A stretch of 64,000 nt of DNA, from contig CAVVIQ010000013.1 in NCBI GenBank assembly GCA_963748385.1, positions 124,001-188,000 on the forward strand, read 5' to 3'. The translations under genes were made by a program, and so were the position numbers. Below the pieces are notes generated by a model. It did no database searches. It saw only the letters and a program-made list of their open reading frames with translations, and was not told the DNA's origin. Shown piece after piece: positions 26,680 through 35,808 of the stretch (the stretch's first letter is position 1; each line of letters opens with the position of its first letter). This DNA is from Rhodoblastus sp963748385 (GTDB lineage: Bacteria; Pseudomonadota; Alphaproteobacteria; Rhizobiales; Beijerinckiaceae).

Positions 26680-28384
26680 GTGCCGAAGCTCGCATTCCGC
26701 CTGACCTTGACGCGCCGCGTCTGGGCGCTCGCCGCCCTCGCCCTCGCCACCATGGCGCTCGGCACCGGCGTCGCCCTATATCGGTTCAACGCCGCCATGC
26801 TCGACCTGCGCCGTGGCGAATTGCGCAGCGAGGTTGAGATCGCCGCCGCCTGGCTGAAAAGCGCGATTCCGGCGGATGCGCGGGACGCCAATCCGGCCGC
26901 CGCCGCCGCGCTGGAGCGCCTGAGGCCGGTTCGATTTGGCGCGAACGGCTATTTCTTCGCGATTTCGCTCGACGGCGACTCGCTGCTCGCGCCGACGACG
27001 CCGGAAATCGAGGGGACGAGCCTGCTCGACGTGCGCGACGGCGGGGGCGGCCAGCCGTTCCAGTCGATGCTGAAAATGGCGCGCCAGGACGGCGCCGGTT
27101 TCGTGACCTATCCCTGGCCCAAGCCCGGCGCCAAGGGCCGGCGTGAACAGATATCCTATGTGAAGTCGATTCCCGAGCTCGGGCTGCTCGTCGGCGCCGG
27201 CGGCTATGACGACGACGCCATTGCGCGCCTGATCGACATCGCGCGGGCCGTGACTTTCGCGGTTTCGCCGCTGCTGCTGATGTTCGTCGCCGTCGCCTTT
27301 TTCATCGGCCGGACGGTTTCCCTGCGTCTGCGCGGCCTCGGCTTGGGCCTCGACGCCATGGCGCAAGGGAAATTCGACATCGTCTTGCCCGGCTTGGAGC
27401 TCGATGACGAACTCGGCGAAATGGCCCGCTCGGTGGAGGCGATCAAGCTCGGCCTGCGCGGCGCCGCCGAACGACAGAGCCAGGAGCGGGCGGCGCGGCG
27501 CGAAGTGGCCGAACGGTCGCGGAAGGAAGCCATGGGCGCCTTGGCGCAGAATTTCGAAACGGCGGTCGGCGGGGTCGTCGAGGGCGTCACCGCGGCGGCG
27601 GGGCGGCTGGAAAATCTCGCGCGGGCGCTGGTCCAGGAGGCGCGTTTTTCCGACGAGCAGGCCGAGACCGGAGCAAGATCGGCGGAAACCGCGTCGCAGA
27701 ACGTGATTTCGGTCGCTTCGGCGGCCGAGGAGCTGAACTTTTCGGCGGCCGAAATCGGCGCCAGCGCCACGCGCTCGCGCGGCCTTTCCGAGCAGGCCGC
27801 GCAGGAGGCCGAAGCCACCCGCGCCCGCATGAACGATCTGGCCGGCGCCATCGATCATATCGGCGGCATTGTCGCGACCATCGCCGGCATCGCCGAACAG
27901 ACCAATATGCTGGCGCTCAACGCGACCATCGAGGCCGCGCGCGCCGGTGAGCAGGGCCGGGGCTTCGCGGTCGTGGCCCAAGAGGTCAAGTCCTTGGCCG
28001 AACAGACCTCGCGCGCCACCTCCGACGTGGCCGAGAAGATCGGCCATATCCAGCGCGCCTCGCAGGAAGCCAGCGGCTGCATCAGCGACATGGCCGAGGC
28101 GACCCGCGAGGTCAACGCCATCGCCTCGAATATCGCGACTTCGGTGGATTCGCAGGTCGAGGCGACCCGCGAGATCGCGAGCAATGTCCATGACGTTGCG
28201 GACCGCACCAGCGAACTCGCGAAGGTGATCGAGGAGGTGCGCGCGGCGTCGCGCCAGTCGGGCGATTCCGCCGAGCAGGTGCTGGAACTCAGTGACCGAC
28301 CTCGCGCGCCAGACCGACGCCCTGCGCCACGAATGCAATTCGTTCCTCGCGCGGGTGCGGACGGCTGACCGAACCGGCGCATAA
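26680..28384 (+). CDS. Methyl-accepting chemotaxis protein with single Cache domain (frameshift at 3' end)
   Basis: This is an inner-membrane chemoreceptor. TM1 is WALAALALATMALGTGVALY. The periplasmic sCache_2 domain includes FGANGYFFAISLDG and QISYVKSIPELGLLVGAGGY. TM2 is SPLLLMFVAVAFFIG, followed by a HAMP linker and the signalling domain with the hairpin tip IAGIAEQTNMLALNATIEAA. The GTG at 26680 (VPKLAFRLTLTRR) puts TM1 at the usual place; an upstream ATG at 26476 is in frame. Near 28291 the frame shifts by one: LELS joins VTDLARQTDALRHECNSFL, giving a natural C-terminus and stop at 28384. Without the shift the end is an unrelated Pro/Arg tail. Confidence 0.88.
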
Positions 28385-28483
28385 CGCAAGAGCGATCATT
28401 TTCAGGTCGCGTTTTTCGCGTTTTCGCGCATTCACGGTTGGGCCCCGCCGGAACCCCTCCTCCCTCAGCGAGCCTAGCGCCGT

Positions 28484-28630
<147 letters not shown>

Positions 28631-28671
28631 CCGCCGATTAAAGTCGAGGCGGACGCCCTCGGGCGCCGCCG

Positions 28672-29034
28672 TCATTTGCGGTAGAAGCAGCTCTTGCGCC
28701 CGGTGTGGCAAGCCTTGCCGTCGCCGCCCGGCTCGACGCGCAGAAGCAGCGCGTCCTGGTCGCAGTCGACCCGGATCTCGACTACCTTCTGGACTTGGCC
28801 GGACGTGTCGCCCTTGCGCCAGAGTTCTTTGCGCGAGCGCGACCAGTAATGGACAATGCCTGTCTCCAGCGTCTTTTCCAGCGCCAGCGCGTTCATATAG
28901 GCGAGCATCAGGATTTCGCCGCTCGAAGCCTCGACCGTCACGCAGACGATCAGGCCGTGAGAGTCGAATTTCGGCGTGAAGGCGCCGCCTTCTTCGAGGA
29001 TTTTCTTGTCGGAGGACGGAGCGGGAAAGGTCAT
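28672..29034 (-). CDS. hisI: Phosphoribosyl-AMP cyclohydrolase
   Basis: HisI opens the adenine ring of PR-AMP in histidine synthesis. The 120-residue protein contains LMLAYMNALALEKTLETG, HYWSRSRKELWRKGDTSG, the metal-site region VDCDQDALLLRVE and the C-terminal CHTGRKSCFYR. All conserved cysteines are present. The monofunctional form (no HisE) is usual for alphaproteobacteria. The ATG at 29034 starts MTFPAPSSDKK; the long open frame upstream is only a shadow of folE. Confidence 0.95.
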   Translation of the reverse strand: MTFPAPSSDKKILEEGGAFTPKFDSHGLIVCVTVEASSGEILMLAYMNALALEKTLETGIVHYWSRSRKELWRKGDTSGQVQKVVEIRVDCDQDALLLRVEPGGDGKACHTGRKSCFYRK

Positions 29035-29096
29035 GGCTGATCCAGCAAGCGACGGCTTTGGCTCCCTCTCCCCGCAAAGCGGGGTGAGGGGATGTT

Positions 29097-29767
29097 TCAC
29101 CGCCCGCGCACGAGACTCAGGAACCGCGCCTGTTCGGCGGGATCGGTCTTGAACGGGCCGGAGAACTGCATGGTGACGGTGAGCGCGCCCGGCTTGCGCA
29201 CGCCGCGCATCGACATGCACATATGTTCCGCCTCGATCAGCACCGCCGCGCCGCGCGAATGGAGGCGGGCGTCGAGCGCGGCGAGGATCTGCGCCGTCAT
29301 GGTCTCCTGGGTCTGGAGACGTCGGGCGTAGACGTCCACCAGGCGGCCGAACTTCGACAGGCCGAACACGCCGCCATCCGGGTAATAGGCGATATGGGCC
29401 TTGCCGAAAAAGGGCGCCATGTGGTGCTCGCAATGCGAATAAAAGGGAATGTCCTTCACCAGCACCATTTCGCCATAGCCGCCGACGTCCTCGAAGACCT
29501 TGTCGAGCACGGCGCCGGGATCCTGCCTGTAGCCGGCGAAAATCTCTTCATAGGCCTTGACGACGCGGGCCGGGGTGTCGCGCAATCCTTCGCGGCCGGG
29601 ATCGTCGCCCACCCAGGCGAGCAACGTCCGCACCGCCGCTTCGGCTTCGGCCCGGCTCGGACGATGAAATTGTCGCCGTTTGCGGCTTCGCCCGCGCCGC
29701 GGAGGTTGTCGCCGCCCTCGTCAGGCGGTTGGGGCAGCGACGGGGCGGGATGCGCCAGATCGTCCAA
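29097..29767 (-). CDS. folE: GTP cyclohydrolase I (frameshift in the N-terminal part)
   Basis: FolE makes dihydroneopterin triphosphate for folate. The catalytic part is intact: GDDPGREGLRDTPARVVKAY, zinc/His motifs SHCEHHMAPFFGKAHIAY, then LSKFGRLVDVYARRLQTQE and AEHMCMSMRGVRKPG. In frame, the protein would begin only at a GTG (29633) just before LLAWVGDDP, which is short. An upstream segment from a TTG at 29767 (DDLAHPAPSLPQPPDEGG) in another frame, joined near 29660 to RPSRAEAEAAVRTLL, gives the usual ~220 residues. The exact repair is uncertain. hisI lies just downstream on the same strand. Confidence 0.9.
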
Positions 29768-29909
29768 AGATATCTCCTATTGCGGGGGGCGGCGGGCCAG
29801 CCGCGTCACGGAAAACAGCGCGCCCGGACATGGCGCGACGGCGCGCCTGCCGACCTGTTCGGCGCATCGAATAATATAGAGGCTTGGGCCGCCATTTCCA
29901 GCCGTTCGA

Positions 29910-31720
29910 TCATATCCGCTTCGTCGCCTTCCCGAGCCAGGCGCGCTCCGCGGCGTCGAGGAAGGGCGCCAGGGCGGCGCGGACCCTCGCATGATAGGCG
30001 TTGAGCCAGGCTTTTTCCTCTTCGGTCAAAAATCCGGCTCGATCAGGCCGCAGGTCGATCGGGACCAGGGTCAGGGTCTCGAAACCGAGCATTTCGCGCT
30101 CGGCCCCGGCGATGTCGCGCGGCTCCACCGCAACCAGGTTCTCGATGCGGATGCCGAAGGCGCCCTCGCGATAATAGCCGGGCTCGTTGGACAGGATCAT
30201 GCCCGGCTCCAGCGCCGTCGCGCCAAGCCTGGAAATCCGCTGCGGCCCTTCATGGACCGAGAGATAGGAGCCGACCCCGTGGCCCATGCCATGGTCGAAA
30301 TCGAGCCCGGCCTCCCACAGGGGCCGGCGGGCGAAGCGTCGATCTGCGCGCCGCTGGTTCCCTTGGGAAAGACGGCGCGGGCGATGGCGATATGGCCCTT
30401 GAGCACCAGCGTGAGCGCGCCGGGCATCTCTTCGCGGCGCGGCCGACCGCGACGCGTGCGGGTGACGTCGGTGGTGCCGTCGAGATATTGGCGCGCCGGA
30501 ATCGACCAGAAAAACCCCCTTGCCGATGCGCGCGTTGGATTTTTCCGTCACCCGGTAATGGGGCAGGGCGGCATGGGGGCCGGCGGCGGAAATGGTCGGG
30601 AAGGAAATGTCGCGCAATTCGCCGCTGTCGCGGCGAAATGTCTCCAGCGCCTGGGCCGCCGCGATCTCGGTGAGCCGGCCCTTCGGCGCCGCGCCGTCGA
30701 ACCAGCTCAGAAACGCGCCATGGCGACGCCGTCGCGCAGATGGGCGGCGCGGGCGCCGCCAACTCCGACGCGTTCTTGCGCGCCTTCATCAGGGCGATCG
30801 GGTCGGTCCCGATGTCCGCCTCGCCGCCGGCCTCGGTGAAGAGCCGGGTCAGGCGTTCCGGCGCGGTCGCGGAGTCGAACAGGATTTTCTGCTTTTCGCG
30901 CGCCGAGCGCTTTCAGAGTCTCGGGCAGCGCGCCGGGCGGCGCCAGTGGGCCAGTTTCGCCAGCGGCCGGGCGGTCGGGCGGAAAACTTTTCCGGGTCGA
31001 GGAAGAGGCGCGGCCTGCCCCGGCGCGGGATCAGCGCAAAACCCAGCGCGATCGGCGTGTGGGCGACATCGGCGCCGCGCAGGTTGAAAGCCCAGGCCAG
31101 GGCGTGCGGGTCGCTGACCAGCAAAGCGTCGGCGGAAAGCGCCTTGGCGACCCGCTTCAATTTGGCCTCGGCGGCTTCGCCGGCGTATTTTTTCGGATGG
31201 AGGACGACCGGCGGGCAGAGGCGGCGCGGGGCGATCGGTCCACAAAGGGTCGATCGGGTTTTCGTCCACGGCGACGAGACCCGCCCCGGCTTTTTTCGCC
31301 GCGGCCTCGAAACGCGCGATCTGCGCGCCGGTGTGCAGCCAGGGATCGTAGCCGACGCGGGCGCCTTTCTTGGCGTTGTCGCCAGCCAGTCGCTCGGCGA
31401 AACCTCGCCGAGCGGGACGAATGGCGAAAGGCTTTGGAGTTGACCTGCTCGCGCGCCTGGATGGTATAGCGGCCATCGACAAAAAGGGCCGCCTTGTCGG
31501 CGAGGACGATGGCGAAGCCGGCGCTGCCGGAAAAACCGGTCAGCCAGGCCAGCCGCTCCTCGCCGGGCGCGACATATTCGTTCTGATGGGCGTCGGCGCG
31601 TGGAACGAGAAAGCCGTCGAGCTCCAAAGCTTTCAACCGCGCGCGCAGCATCTTGAGGCGGGGGGCGCCGAGGGAAGGGTCGGCGGTTTCGTCGAAAGTC
31701 TGGAAACGGGAGTCGAACAT
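29910..31720 (-). pseudogene. pepP: Xaa-Pro aminopeptidase (M24B, PepP-type), many frameshifts
   Basis: This is a cytosolic metallopeptidase of about 600 residues that removes N-terminal residues before proline. The N-terminal creatinase-like domain is seen in FDSRFQTFDETADPS, ERLAWLTGFSGSAGFAIV and NPIDPLWTDRP. The catalytic domain shows VFLVDSGA, FDHGMGHGVGSYLSVHEG and SNEPGYYREGAFGIRIENL, i.e. the Asp, His and Glu metal ligands. The coding sequence jumps frame at least six times between 31440 and 30330, with both insertions and one likely deletion (near 30340). No transposon or large deletion is seen. It lies in the stretch next to the poly-C tract, so poor sequence quality is the preferred explanation, with real decay as the alternative. 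Confidence 0.75.
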
Positions 31721-31809
31721 CGCCCAGACTAACAATTTGTGACGAAAGGCGAATGAACGCGGCAAATTTATTGCATGAGACGATTTATCGTTGTCGAAAG
31801 AATCCGCCG

Positions 31810-32640
31810 ATGCGTTTCAAGGTGCGCCACGAGACCCGTTATTCCTGATTCCGCGCCTGTCGCGCTCGCGCCGCATATCCTGCGGCTTCGCCGAGGCCAG
31901 AGGGCGTCGCCATCGTCGCGCAAAGCGTTCGGATCGAGCCGAATCCGGTCCGGCGCGACGATATGCTGCACTTCCTTCGGCAATCCGGTGATCAGGCGTC
32001 TTTTGCCGGGACGACGCAGGATTTCGTCATCGTCAGCGAATTCGAGGTCGAGACCCTGCCGCCTTCCGCGCCCGGCGCGCGCCCTGCCGCCGCTGCCATG
32101 GCAAAGCCGGATCGGACGACTTCCTTGTCTTTCGCGGCGGCGAGGTTCACCCCGACGTTTCGGCCTTCGCGGCGGAGATTCGCGGCGCAGCACGGCTGGC
32201 GCGGCGCCGTGCTTTCCTCGACGACCTCACCCGAACCCTGTTCGCCCGCACCAATCGGCGCATTCGCGTCGATGGCTACGCCCGGCCGCCCGAGGAGACG
32301 CTGGAAAATGCGGAAGTGCGCCTGTCGCGACCGTCGTGCTGTTCATCGCCGCGGCGCGCAGCCAGGGGCTCGCCGCGCGTTTCGTCAGCGGCTACCAGGC
32401 CGAGGCCGATACGCCGGACGGCCGTCGCCACCTCCACGCCTGGCCGGAAGTGTTCTTGCCCGGAATTGGCTGGCGCGGCTACGATCCGACCCAGGGCGTG
32501 CCGGTGACGGACGGCCACGTGGCGACTCGCGCCGCGCCCGCCAGCTCGCGACGATCCGATCGAAGGCGGCTATTATCTGGTGGACGGGCTTTCGCCTCGA
32601 CCCTGAGCTACGAGGTTCGGATCGAGACCGGAGCATCGAA
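31810..32640 (+). pseudogene. Transglutaminase-like cysteine protease domain protein, many frameshifts
   Basis: This is a protein of the bacterial transglutaminase-like family. The N-terminal beta-domain is seen as MRFKVRHETRYS then APVALAPHILRLR. The core follows with the probable Cys in a restored CRDLVLFIAAARSQGL, then RFVSGYQAEADTPDG and the His/Asp of HAWPEVFLPGIGWRGYDPTQG. An in-frame TGA appears after HETRYS; the frame changes near 31847, 31885, 31975, 32335 and 32540, among others. The 3' end is not definable and overlaps the end of the opposite-strand prmA. Both insertions and deletions are needed to restore it. It is either error-rich sequence or a genuine decaying gene. Confidence 0.65.
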
Positions 32641-33576
32641 TTCTTTCGCCGGCGCCGCGCCGGTGCGGCGCAAAAGCAGCGTGGCCCAGCCTTCGATGTC
32701 GCGCCGCCGCCACAGCGAAAACCCTTGCGCGCGATAAGCGGTCAGCACGCCGGGAACGTCGCGCGCCAGCAAGCCGGAGAGAACGATCTCGGCCCCGGGC
32801 GCGGCGATCCGCGCCAGCGAGGGCGCGAGGCGGCGCAAGGGCTTTGCGAGAATATTGGCGAGGATGAGGTCGTAAGCGCTGGGGCGGTCGAGCGCGGGAT
32901 GGTCCACGCCTTTGGCGATCACCGGCCGCAGCCAGGGGGCCGCGCCGTTGAGCAAGGCGTTGGCGCGCGTCGCGGCGACGGCGGCGGCGTCGATGTCGCC
33001 GGCCGCGACTTTCTTGCGCAAGGCTCGGGCCAAAGCGAGCGAAAGAACGCCGGTGCCGCAGCCGACGTCGATGACAGCGCGCGGGCGCCGGCGCTTGAGA
33101 ATGTCGTCGATGAACAGCAGGCAGCCGCGGGTGGTGCCGTGATGGCCGGTGCCGAAAGCCAGAGCCGCCTCGATCTCCAGCCCGATGTCATTGCTTTTCA
33201 CCCGGTCGCGGTCATGCGCGCCATGGACCAGAAACCGTCCGGCGCGCACGGCGGAAAGGCCCTCCAGCGCGGCGGCGACCCAATCCTTCTGCTCGACCTG
33301 GCCGAATTCAATTCTTTGCGCCAGCTCCTCGCCGACCGCCGCCGCGACCAGGGCGCGGACATTTTCCTCGTCCGGCGCGCGGCCGAAATAGATTTCGACC
33401 ATCCAGGGCGTGGCGGCCCAGCTCGCGGTCGAGGATTTCTCCTCGAAGGCGGCGGCGGCGGTTTCGGCGGGGTCGAACGTCTCGACCACGAGATCGGCGA
33501 CGGCGCGCGCCTGATCCTCGGAGCAGCGCAGGCGCAGGACGAAAGCGGCGTTGTTGGGCGGCAATCCTTCGAGCAT
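32608..33576 (-). CDS. prmA: Ribosomal protein L11 methyltransferase
   Basis: PrmA is an SAM-dependent trimethylase of ribosomal protein L11. An N-terminal substrate-binding domain is followed by the methyltransferase core: ALAFGTGHHGTTRGCL, VIDVGCGTGVLSLALA (motif I), the acidic loop AAGDIDAAAV and LILANILAKPLRRLAP (the NxL catalytic region). It is 322 residues with start MLEGLPPNNAAFVL at 33576; the in-frame extension upstream runs through the tRNA region and is spurious. The gene is unbroken although neighbouring genes are frameshifted. Confidence 0.93.
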   Translation of the reverse strand: MLEGLPPNNAAFVLRLRCSEDQARAVADLVVETFDPAETAAAAFEEKSSTASWAATPWMVEIYFGRAPDEENVRALVAAAVGEELAQRIEFGQVEQKDWVAAALEGLSAVRAGRFLVHGAHDRDRVKSNDIGLEIEAALAFGTGHHGTTRGCLLFIDDILKRRRPRAVIDVGCGTGVLSLALARALRKKVAAGDIDAAAVAATRANALLNGAAPWLRPVIAKGVDHPALDRPSAYDLILANILAKPLRRLAPSLARIAAPGAEIVLSGLLARDVPGVLTAYRAQGFSLWRRRDIEGWATLLLRRTGAAPAKEFDAPVSIRTS

Positions 33577-33628
33577 GGGGCCGAGGTAACATGAGGCGCG
33601 CGGCAAGTCGATCCGCTGTTTTTTGCTG

Positions 33629-33657
33629 TTGACATGACAGCTGCGCGAACGCATAAG
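33629..33657 (+). promoter_or_regulatory. Strong promoter upstream of tRNA-Tyr
   Basis: The consensus -35 box TTGACA (33629-33634), a 17-base spacer and the -10-like CATAAG (33652-33657) are present. The expected start is near 33664, about 57 bases before the tRNA. It points to the + strand, away from prmA. Confidence 0.65.
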
Positions 33658-33671
33658 CGGGCCAACGAGGG

Positions 33672-33693
33672 GCCCCGTCGCACGGGGCTTTTT
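33672..33693 (+). terminator. Terminator-like hairpin between promoter and tRNA-Tyr
   Basis: The stem GCCCCGT / ACGGGGC (33672-33678, 33682-33688) with loop CGC is followed by TTTTT. It looks like an intrinsic terminator, yet no gene ends here. It starts about 8 bases after the predicted start site. It may be a leader hairpin or a processing signal for the tRNA. Confidence 0.55.
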
Positions 33694-33720
33694 CGTCGCC
33701 GGAAAGGTGATTTCCGGCCG

Positions 33721-33805
33721 GGGAGAGTGTCCCGAGCGGCAAAGGGGGCGGACTGTAAATCCGCTGGCTAAGCCTTCGTAGGTTCGAGTCCTACCTCTCC
33801 CACCA
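33721..33805 (+). tRNA. tRNA-Tyr (anticodon GTA)
   Basis: An 85-base type II tRNA. Acceptor GGGAGAG (33721-33727) pairs with CTCTCCC (33795-33801), followed by discriminator A and an encoded CCA (33803-33805). The anticodon loop CTGTAAA gives GTA. The long variable arm expected of tRNA-Tyr (GCTGGCTAAGCC region) and the T-arm GTAGG-TTCGAGT-CCTAC are present. Confidence 0.95.
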
Positions 33806-34124
33806 AAACACCCTAAAATATAATGACAAATCAATATGTTATAACGGGGTAAGCGAGGCCTATCCCCGCATCAACCCGTTTTTTGTCTGGTGATCGCCAA
33901 GCTCCAGCTATTGCCAGAGGCAATTGCGACTTTCCGAAATCGGCGGGGAACGGAAGACACCCAACGCCGCCACTGAGGGTTGCTGAGCGCCAATATGCGG
34001 GAATAAGCGGAGACCCATTGCCGATTTTGCACACACCAATTCATTGCGTCTGCGGCGAACTGATGGTCTATTCGGTCGATATTGGACGCGCTGAAACGAC
34101 CTTGGTTCTTTGGCGGAGCAAAAC
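33806..34124. other. AT-richer gap after tRNA-Tyr
   Basis: No convincing coding region was found. Base composition drops sharply right after the tRNA CCA (for example AAAATATAATGACAAAT near 33812) compared with the rest of the window. No integrase fragment and no second copy of the tRNA 3' end (an att repeat) was seen. It probably holds the promoter of the downstream membrane-protein gene. Confidence 0.5.
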
Positions 34125-34655
34125 ATGGAAGTCAAAGGCGCCACCCTTTTATACACATTGGCTGGACTGATGATCACGTTCGCGGGGTTCTCGTCGCTCT
34201 TGTTGGTTCTCCGACAGGCCGCTGGAGCGAGGGTGTCGCTGCTTGACAGATACCTTGCAAAAACGGTCATGACGTACATTTTCGTATTGACGGCGGCAGC
34301 GCTGCTGCCGGCGATATTTGCGCTCTATGACATTGGGGAAATGTGGATTTGGCGAGGCTCTGGTGTGCTTTTCGCCCTACCGATGCTGTCTCTTCAGGTC
34401 ACCTATCCGCGCCGTCGCCGCAAGGCGGTCGGCCAAGGACCGCCGCCCGTAATATTCGCGGTCTTTGTTGTGTTCGGCTCCGCTGTGACACTGGCGATGC
34501 TTGGCTACATTATAGCTGGCCTGCAATACAGCGCCGCAGCCTACATCACCGCGTTGACGATCGACTTCTTTACAGTCATTTTCGGCTTCGTGAACGCGCT
34601 CGATATTATTATGCTTCAGCCGATGGAAGTGTCGGAGCGACCAGCGCCGCACTAG
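34125..34655 (+). CDS. Small integral membrane protein, function unknown
   Basis: A 176-residue protein made of about five hydrophobic segments: LLYTLAGLMITFAGFSSLLL, TYIFVLTAAALLPAIFAL, SGVLFALPMLSL, FAVFVVFGSAVTLAMLGYII and ALTIDFFTVIFGFVNAL. An Arg/Lys loop (YPRRRRKAVG) lies in the middle. The ATG at 34125 has GCGGAG six bases upstream and is preferred over a TTG five codons earlier. No family was recognised. Codon use and GC are lower than in neighbours, and it sits next to a tRNA gene, suggesting acquired DNA. Confidence 0.6.
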   Translation: MEVKGATLLYTLAGLMITFAGFSSLLLVLRQAAGARVSLLDRYLAKTVMTYIFVLTAAALLPAIFALYDIGEMWIWRGSGVLFALPMLSLQVTYPRRRRKAVGQGPPPVIFAVFVVFGSAVTLAMLGYIIAGLQYSAAAYITALTIDFFTVIFGFVNALDIIMLQPMEVSERPAPH

Positions 34656-35053
34656 CTCCGTGTCTTGCCCAGCGCGATGGCCGCTAAGGGCTCATGATGA
34701 GACGCTCACGGACTCGATCGGGATGGGCGGCTTCGAGCCGAATGCGGAAGGTCGCCGCTGCGCACTTTGGGAGAGTTGAAAAATCATCTTGAGTTGGAGG
34801 CCATCGCGAGTGAAGGCGTACAAAAATGGCGCCGTGGTGAAGGGCGCGCGCGTCTGCCGCTGATGACGGACAGGAGAGGCCGGCGGGAAGGCGGCCTTTC
34901 TTTCACGAGCGTTTCGATGGGCCTTCCTTGCGGCAAAACCGGAGCCGGTAGCAAAAGGCCTGGATTTCCGCGGCGGCAAGTCCCGAAAGCCAAGAGACGC
35001 GGCAAAAATGCGTCGCTCCTGTCGGTGGAGCGTCTGAATCTGCGAGGCGGAAG
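34656..35053. other. Gap between membrane protein and TetR gene
   Basis: Open frames exist on both strands (for example 34692-35057 minus), but they are Arg/Pro-rich and lack recognisable domains, ribosome sites or conserved patterns. No repeat, RNA gene or remnant was identified. Confidence 0.4.
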
Positions 35054-35752
35054 TCACGCGCCTTCTGCGCCGACGCCGCGCACGAAAAGGCTGATCGCGG
35101 CGGCCCGGCGCTGTTCCAGGCTTTCGGCGTCGAGTTCCACGCCATAAAGCGCGGCCCGCGATGCGGGGCCGATAATCAGGTTGAGGAACAATTCGGCGGC
35201 GAGGTTTGCGTCGGGGATAAGCAGGCCCTGGCGATTATTGAAGGCGCGCAGGATGCTGGCGACGGCGTCCACGGCGCGTAGCCAGCCCTGTTCATAGGCA
35301 TATTGGGCGAGTTCAGGGGATTGCGCCTTCTGGGCGGCGATGACGCGATGCAGCGCCGCCGCGCCGGGCCTCAGCGTCTGACGGAGCATGGCGCGGCTCA
35401 GTCCATCCAGCGCCTCCGCCAGATCGCTTGATTGGACGCCGCTCTGCTGCGCCTCCGCCACCTGCGCGAGCGGCAGCAGCCATTCGTTGATGCGCGCGGT
35501 CAGGACCGCCTCGAACAGCTCCCTTTTGTCCCTGTAGCGATGGTAGAGCGTCGGTTTGCCCACGCCAGCCGCCTCCGCGACCGCGTCCATGGTCGCGCCC
35601 TCATAGCCAAGCTCCATGAAAAGCCGGGTCGCTACTTCGAGCAGACGGGCGTCGCGGCGGACGGCCGCCTCGCGCGTGGGGCGACCGCCGCGCCGCACGG
35701 CGGCCTCGCGATGGGCGACGTCAGTTTCCAAACTCCAAACTCCTTGCGCCAT
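35054..35752 (-). CDS. TetR/AcrR-family repressor
   Basis: This is a 232-residue one-domain transcriptional repressor. The N-terminal helix-turn-helix is LLEVATRLFMELGYEGATM followed by AVAEAAGVGKPTLYHRYRDKRELF, and the ligand domain is C-terminal (the AefR-like C-terminal type). It is divergent from the EmrA/EmrB efflux genes with a 56-bp intergenic region holding an imperfect dyad. It is therefore the likely local repressor of the pump. Confidence 0.9.
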   Translation of the reverse strand: MAQGVWSLETDVAHREAAVRRGGRPTREAAVRRDARLLEVATRLFMELGYEGATMDAVAEAAGVGKPTLYHRYRDKRELFEAVLTARINEWLLPLAQVAEAQQSGVQSSDLAEALDGLSRAMLRQTLRPGAAALHRVIAAQKAQSPELAQYAYEQGWLRAVDAVASILRAFNNRQGLLIPDANLAAELFLNLIIGPASRAALYGVELDAESLEQRRAAAISLFVRGVGAEGA

Positions 35753-35772
35753 CGGCCTGCATGAATTAATTT

Positions 35773-35789
35773 AACCGAACTGTTTCGTT
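35773..35789. promoter_or_regulatory. Candidate TetR operator between regulator and emrA
   Basis: The imperfect dyad AACCGAAC-T-GTTTCGTT (35773-35789) has six of eight positions paired. It lies in the short AT-rich divergent region between the tetR-like gene and emrA, where a TetR operator is expected. Confidence 0.45.
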
Positions 35790-35808
35790 TTATTCAAGGC
35801 CCTTCATC

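Noticed and set aside
33672..33693. The hairpin as terminator of a gene upstream on the plus strand
   Set aside because: No plus-strand gene ends here; prmA starts on the opposite strand at 33576.
34692..35057. A minus-strand gene of 121 residues between the membrane protein and the TetR gene
   Set aside because: No ribosome site, no domain and Arg/Pro-rich shadow-like composition.
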